From the NCBI GenBank assembly GCA_016256075.1, contig SDVU01000604.1, positions 1 through 12,004 on the forward strand: a stretch of 12,004 nt of DNA, in the 5' to 3' direction. Below the pieces are notes generated by a model. It had not been told where the DNA came from. It saw only the letters and a list, made by a program, of their open reading frames with translations, and did not search any database. This stretch comes from Dictyocoela muelleri (lineage: Eukaryota > Microsporidia). The translations under genes were made by a program, and so were the position numbers. Shown piece by piece: positions 8,212 through 12,004 of this stretch. Within the stretch, counting starts at the first letter, position 1, and each line of letters begins with the position of its first letter.

Positions 8212-8236
8212 CTTACCTGGGGCCGGCCAGAGTAAG
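8212..8236. other. GC-rich hairpin in AT-rich sequence
   Basis: CTTACCTGG (8212-8220) pairs with CCAGAGTAAG (8227-8236) with one bulged base around a GGCCGG loop. It is strikingly GC-rich for its surroundings. The left arm begins ACTTACCTG, which equals the 5' splice-site-pairing end of U1 snRNA, but I find no convincing Sm site or further U1 stems. The match may be chance. Function unknown. Confidence 0.45.
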
Positions 8237-8459
8237 AATATTTTAAATTGTTTTTTAAAAATATCGCGCGCTTGCCGTGTAACAATTAAAAAATAAAATT
8301 TTTATATATTTCAAATGTAAAAATGATACTTGGCACTCGATTTACTAATTTGTTTTGTAAGAGAATTATAATTAAAAGTTTTTATTATTATTTATTTATA
8401 AATTTATTGTAGGTTTAACATTTATTTTTAAGAACGAATATTTGGACCTTAAAAACTCT

Positions 8460-8645
8460 ATAAGAGGTCTTTTTATAGCATTTGAGGGGTATTTTTATAG
8501 TTTAAGTGGGTATTTTTAATTAAGATGGTTTTTTTATAGTGTACGAGTGTTTTTATGATGTTAGCGGATTATATAATGCTAGAATATCAAATATTTTTAA
8601 AAGGTAGAGGGTGTATTTTTATAAGATTCGAATATTTATGATGTT
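8460..8645. repeat. decayed tandem repeat of about 20 bp
   Basis: Loosely repeated units of the form GAGGGGTATTTTTATAGTTT (for example near 8485, 8507, 8545 and 8608) make up this G/T-rich stretch. Units vary in length and sequence, so this is an old array. No coding content. Confidence 0.5.
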
Positions 8646-9035
8646 GTTAGAAAAATTAAAAATAAATTTGTCTAAAATCAATTTTAAAAATAAATTATAA
8701 TTAATAAAGAACATTAATAATAATATAAACTTTTTTTTCATTCAAGAAACTAAACATTTTAGCAAATCAATTCATTCTTAATTATTTTTACTCTTTTAAA
8801 TATATAAAAAAATTATTTTATTAACATTCTTATTAGAAGTAATAGGAGAAAAGTCGACTTGCCAAAAGAATTTTTAATAATTAAATGATTTCTAAAATTT
8901 TTATTTTTCATTTTATATTTAAATTAAATAGTTTGTCGATTTTTTGATTATGGATGAAACAACCCCACAGTTCTCAATTTGGATGTTGTTAACATGTAAT
9001 TTATTTTTCCTTATTCTTAAATTATTTTTTAAAAG
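8646..9035. other. AT-rich spacer, nothing recognised
   Basis: The open minus-strand frame running from 9161 down through this stretch has no recognisable domain and lies partly in repeat sequence. I do not regard it as a gene. Confidence 0.4.
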
Positions 9036-9156
9036 GGGTTTTTTACGTATATTTCGCCCAGTTATAATCTGTAAAGACCTGTAAAAATTTAAAAAATAAA
9101 AAAAAATTACAGGTAAGAACACCCATAGTTGCAAAACAGAAAGAAAGTTTTCTACA
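9036..9156. repeat. flank repeat, first copy, next to SINE-like copy 3
   Basis: GTATATTTCGCC followed by GTTATAATCTGTAA (9048-9074) recurs with three differences at about 10641-10668, and a looser match (AGAACACCCATAGTTG against AGAACCCACTATTG) follows in both. The inverted pair CCTGTAA (9078-9084) and TTACAGG (9107-9113) lies inside this copy only. The two segments probably descend from one repeat, perhaps an extended tail of the SINE-like element. Short and diverged. Confidence 0.45.
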
Positions 9157-9595
9157 ATCATAGGCTTTTACCTCTTGTTTCTAGTCTTTATGGTTCCTAG
9201 TCTTTATGGTTCCTAGTCTTTATGGTTCATAGTCTTCAAAAATATGTCACTATTAAGTTATTAGAGGCCTATCTATTTGCGCGATTTTCGTTTTTTCGTT
9301 TAATTAGCAATATAGAGGTAATTTGGGGCCTTTCTGTATTTGTTTTAACTTTTTTACTTTTGTTCGTTTTCGCGATAGTCATACCTAAATCTTGGCGAGT
9401 TCCTTCTACCCAATAGTCAAATTTAACATGTTAAATCAGCTATATCACGCAGTAACAGATCTATTTATCATAATACATACTATAGTTATTAACATCTTGA
9501 TCTCAAATTATATTTATTAAAGTCGCTTGGGTGATTTGAACCGCGATACTTAAGTTTACATTTAATTATTTTACCCACTGAACTATCTAACCTTA
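9157..9595 (-). repeat. SINE-like repeat copy 3 with tRNA-like head
   Basis: The tRNA-derived head lies at the high-coordinate end and reads on the minus strand. Its A box TAGTTCAGTGG (complement of 9575-9585) fits the polymerase III consensus, and its B box is the slightly worn GGTTCAAATCA (complement of 9532-9542). The body matches copy 4 in order: AATCAGCTATA near 9435, the region near 9390 (CTTGGCGAG), GGTAATT near 9317 and GCGATTTTCGTTTT near 9282. It contains a private 16-bp triplication at 9181-9228. The acceptor-stem partner is missing, so this is not a working tRNA gene. Confidence 0.7.
9181..9228. repeat. three perfect 16-bp tandem units
   Basis: CTAGTCTTTATGGTTC occurs three times without change (9181-9196, 9197-9212, 9213-9228), followed by a partial ATAGTCTT. 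It lies within the outer part of SINE-like copy 3 and is absent from copy 4, so it arose after the copies separated. The complement of its core, GAACCATAAAGA, recurs once at 11035-11046. Confidence 0.85.
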
Positions 9596-9849
9596 AAAAA
9601 TAATGATAAATAAATTGTGAAATAAAAAAATATTTTTTTTTAAAATTAATATAAAAAAACATAAATTAAAAAAAAATAATTATTTCAGTATATTTGTTTT
9701 TTTTTGCTCCCTATTAATCCTTTTTTTTCTTATTTTAAAATAATAAGAAACAAATATAATCAAAAAGATAATTTTAAATTATATTTTTTTTAAATTTCGA
9801 TTTTTTTCTCATTAGTTTTTTAAATATCATTTTTTAGTCTCTATATATT
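9596..9849. other. A/T-run spacer between SINE-like copies
   Basis: Dominated by long T and A runs. No frame, RNA or structured repeat is seen. Confidence 0.5.
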
Positions 9850-10296
9850 ACATGCTGACAACATCCATAGCTGCCAACCCGGAGAGTTGTCTCCTACCGT
9901 GGTCTGTGACCTTTGATTCCAGGTTTTCTAATAATAAGTCGCTTCCTAGGCTACCCAGAAGCCCAGCAGAAAATGCGATTTTCGTTTTATCAATGACTCA
10001 GCAGGATACAGGTAATTAGAAGCTTTTCATGAATTTGTATTTTTCACTACCTTTGCCGAGATGCGTCGCCGCACTCTTCCCCACACCTAAGAGTCTCTTC
10101 TGCTTCATTGTCATATTAGACCAAGTCTTAATCAGCTATACCACACTGGAACGACAGTATATTATACTATAATTATATAGTTTTTGGCCGCTTAATGCCA
10201 TTCCCTCATTATTTATTAAAGAGTGACGTCAGCGGGATTCGAACCACGATACTTGATTTTACATTAAAGAGTGTTAACCACTGAGCTATCTGGCCC
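9850..10296 (-). repeat. SINE-like repeat copy 4, best preserved
   Basis: About 447 bp. The head on the minus strand starts GGGCCAGATAGCTCAGTGG, with a perfect A box (complement of 10278-10288) and a perfect B box GGTTCGAATCC (complement of 10235-10245). Instead of an acceptor stem the next sequence is CGCTGACGTCACTC, and the T stem does not pair beyond two bases, so it is tRNA-derived rather than a tRNA gene. The body runs through ATCAGCTATACC (about 10130) to a distinctly GC-richer outer part (9855-10015). That part carries an open plus-strand frame of 55 codons (9852-10019), whose codons look more balanced than anything nearby. No poly-A or simple-repeat tail was identified. Such elements move with the enzymes of a partner LINE; none is in this window. 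Confidence 0.75.
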
Positions 10297-10617
10297 AAAA
10301 TTTTAGTCTCAAAATGCGAATATCCCCCATTTGAGGATATTTATTTGCAATATTACCCTCTGTTTTAAATTTCGGAACTTAAAAAAATATTTTCAAAAAA
10401 TAAGCAAAATCATCAATAAAAGATATAATTACAACAACATCACACGTCTTCGATGAGAAATGTTTTTGTTAATAATTGTTCTTTTGTTAATAATTTTTGC
10501 TTTTTTTTACGTTCCGACGTTTAAAACCGGACAAAATTGAAAAAGAAGACTCTAAAATATAAGCTATTCGCACTTTTAACACATTTTTTCAATTAATTAA
10601 ATCTTTTTCATTGTTTT
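10297..10617. other. AT-rich spacer, nothing recognised
   Basis: No open frame or RNA was found. Two tandem-like words TTGTTAATAATTTTTG and TTGTTAATAATTGTTC lie near 10468-10500. AAAACCGG occurs at 10523-10530, the same word that heads the inverted repeats at 10873-10954. Confidence 0.4.
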
Positions 10618-10629
10618 TTAAGTTTTACG

Positions 10630-10860
10630 GATATTTTTAAGTATATTTCGCCGAATTATAATCCGTAACAAAAAGAAAGCCCCCTTTTTTTCATTATTAT
10701 TATTTTCAGTATTATTCGACAAATCAGGATTATTTCGAATAAGAATTATTACCTTCCATGTTACGAATGGCGATTTCTTATTTTCAGTGGGTCTAAAAGT
10801 ATGGTGAGAACCCACTATTGCTAGTGCCAAAATTATCGTCTCATTCATTACGACTAGGGG
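10630..10860. repeat. flank repeat, second copy
   Basis: Contains GTATATTTCGCC and ATTATAATCCGTAA (about 10641-10668), the partner of 9048-9074, and ends near a weaker match around 10805-10855. A minus-strand open frame from 10848 to 10618 overlaps it; it has no recognisable domain, and its relation to the similar frame at the first copy is weak, so it is not called as a gene. Confidence 0.4.
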
Positions 10861-10872
10861 TAAAAAATGATA

Positions 10873-10954
10873 AAAACCGGCATAATATCAACAATATCCA
10901 TTATGCAGGTTTTCCTTTTAAAAACCGGTACTTTCTGGTAAAACACCGGTTTTT
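10873..10954. repeat. two adjacent inverted repeats built on ACCGG
   Basis: AAAACCGGCATAAT (10873-10886) pairs with ATTATGCAGGTTTT (10900-10913), 13 of 14. AAAAACCGGT (10920-10929) pairs perfectly with ACCGGTTTTT (10945-10954). The two hairpins share the AAAACCGG word and are six bases apart. They could be ends of a foldback or miniature element, or a paired regulatory structure. No gene is adjacent, which favours an element remnant. Confidence 0.65.
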
Positions 10955-11344
10955 TATTTTTTTTAATGTTACATCTAGGTAAAATATTTAAACTAATAAA
11001 TAATCTCTTTAAGACTATTAAACTGTCTAATAGTGAACCATAAAGAGCATTTTCATGACATCATTGTATTTGACTAAAACATAACTAGCTTAGACGTGCG
11101 TACTTTAAATTATTTATGCTTTTCAAAAAATAAAATAATTAAATTAGAATCTAATAAGTTAAATTTCTGATATTAATTAAATTTAGATATTCATTTCTCA
11201 TTTATCAGTGTAAGAGGTTAAAAGAAGGGATTTTCTATTTCATCTTTGTTGTTTTAAAAACAATACGATTTATTAAACCAGGTTTTTATTTATTTTATAC
11301 CGATTTTTTTAAAAAGAAAATTATAAAACCTGATAATCAAAGTT

Positions 11345-11555
11345 TCTATTTAGCCTTAATCACCACACATAAGAAAACATGTCTACTTCATTGTCATATC
11401 TACCAAGTCTTAATCAGTTGCACTAAAACTGTATATACTGCTATATTTGCCTTCTAATATCTACACAATTATTTATTAAAGAGTGACGTCAGCGGGATTC
11501 GAACCTCGATACTTAAATGTTATATTCAAGAGTCTTAACAGCAGAGCTATCGTGT
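11345..11555 (-). repeat. SINE-like repeat copy 5 with tRNA-like head
   Basis: ATTTATTAAAGAGTGACGTC and the 13 bases after it (11472-11504) are identical to copy 4. The B box GGTTCGAATCC is perfect (complement of 11495-11505), and the A box TAGCTCTGCTG (complement of 11539-11549) has drifted. The body match includes CTTCATTGTCATAT and CAAGTCTTAATCAG (about 11386-11417). A looser match to the outer body of copy 4 appears at about 11045-11095 (GCATTTTCATGA), so this copy may once have been longer and been split by AT-rich sequence. Confidence 0.7.
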
Positions 11556-12004
11556 TTAATATAATTTTAAATATTTTTTTTATTTTGAAACTAGTAAATT
11601 TATCTTTTATGCATATTTGAAGCTACAAAATTTCAAAAAAAAAAACAAAATTGAGTTTATATTTCAAACAGCTTAAATTAAATTGCTATTTAATACTATC
11701 AGTATATCTGTCCCTGCTATATCTTAATGACTTATTCGATATAAAAATTTTGACAATTCAACTTATTATAGATATGATTTATACTATAACTCATTGAATA
11801 TTAAAAATGATAGTTCAGTTTTGATAAAAATATCAAAAATAAAAATATCAAAAATAAAAATATCAAAAATATTAAATATTAAAAATATTGAATTTAAAAA
11901 AATATTAAAAATTAAAAAATATTTCTAACAATTTTATTTATCTGAATCATCATCTCTACACAAACCTGTAAGATCAGCAGGATTTATAATTGAAACACTC
12001 CTCC
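11556..12004. other. AT-rich end of window, no gene recognised
   Basis: Contains the 15-bp tandem repeat at 11826-11870 and looser ATTAAAAATATT repeats up to about 11925. The last 60 bp (CATCATCTCTACACAAACCTG region) are less repetitive and could be the edge of something outside the window, but no frame long enough to judge is present. Confidence 0.4.
11826..11870. repeat. three perfect 15-bp tandem units
   Basis: AAAAATATCAAAAAT is repeated exactly at 11826-11840, 11841-11855 and 11856-11870, then decays into AT-rich sequence. Simple repeat. Confidence 0.85.

Noticed and set aside
8919-9161. 80-residue minus-strand frame
   Set aside because: Overlaps repeat sequence, has no recognisable motif, and its composition fits chance in AT-rich DNA.
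9222-9416. 64-residue hydrophobic plus-strand frame
   Set aside because: Lies within SINE-like copy 3; copy 4 does not keep the same reading, so no coding constraint is visible.
10200-10296. functional tRNA gene
   Set aside because: A and B boxes are perfect, but the T stem does not pair and the sequence after it does not complement the 5' acceptor strand, so it is a tRNA-derived repeat.
10618-10848. 76-residue minus-strand frame
   Set aside because: No recognisable domain; resemblance to the frame ending near 8919 is too weak to call a gene pair.

Overview
The window looks like a gene-poor, transposon-rich stretch of a very AT-rich eukaryotic genome. My best guess is a microsporidian with an expanded genome. 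The only clear host gene is a short, intronless POP4/Rpp29 homologue (6043-6534, RNase P/MRP protein). It carries a CCC motif at -11 to -9 and an AAATTT motif just upstream, a signal pair described for microsporidian genes. This assignment is an inference. Another AT-rich eukaryote carrying arthropod- or cnidarian-like repeats is possible, because nothing here is a species marker.

Layout. 1-140: a small foldback built around a perfect GC-rich palindrome. 640-1440 and 1968-2175: old, broken Ty3/gypsy integrase fossils, both on the minus strand. Between them, at 1441-1967, lies an unidentified insert with inverted ends. 2176-3950: AT-rich sequence in which I recognise no gene. 4002-5621: a complete-looking 1,620-bp Ginger-type DNA transposon with near-identical 183-bp terminal inverted repeats, a 4-bp AATT target duplication and one intact 400-residue integrase-type transposase. 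It sits inside a copy of a tRNA-derived, SINE-like repeat whose remainder runs on to about 5850. 6043-6534: POP4. 6850-8650: tandem repeats (24-bp units, a roughly 400-bp array of 9-bp TTCCTTATA units, and a decayed array of about 20 bp), plus a GC-rich hairpin at 8212-8236. 9036-11555: three further copies of the SINE-like repeat, two with related flanking sequence, and a pair of ACCGG-containing inverted repeats. The last 450 bp are AT-rich with a 15-bp tandem repeat.

How the parts relate. The window records layers of insertion rather than an operon or pathway. The SINE-like family (five candidate copies, all with the tRNA-like head reading on the minus strand) is diverged and old. The Ginger element is young, inserted later into one SINE-like copy, and may still be mobile. 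The gypsy remnants are the most decayed. POP4 survives as an isolated housekeeping gene among the repeats. No rRNA, functional tRNA gene or CRISPR array was seen.
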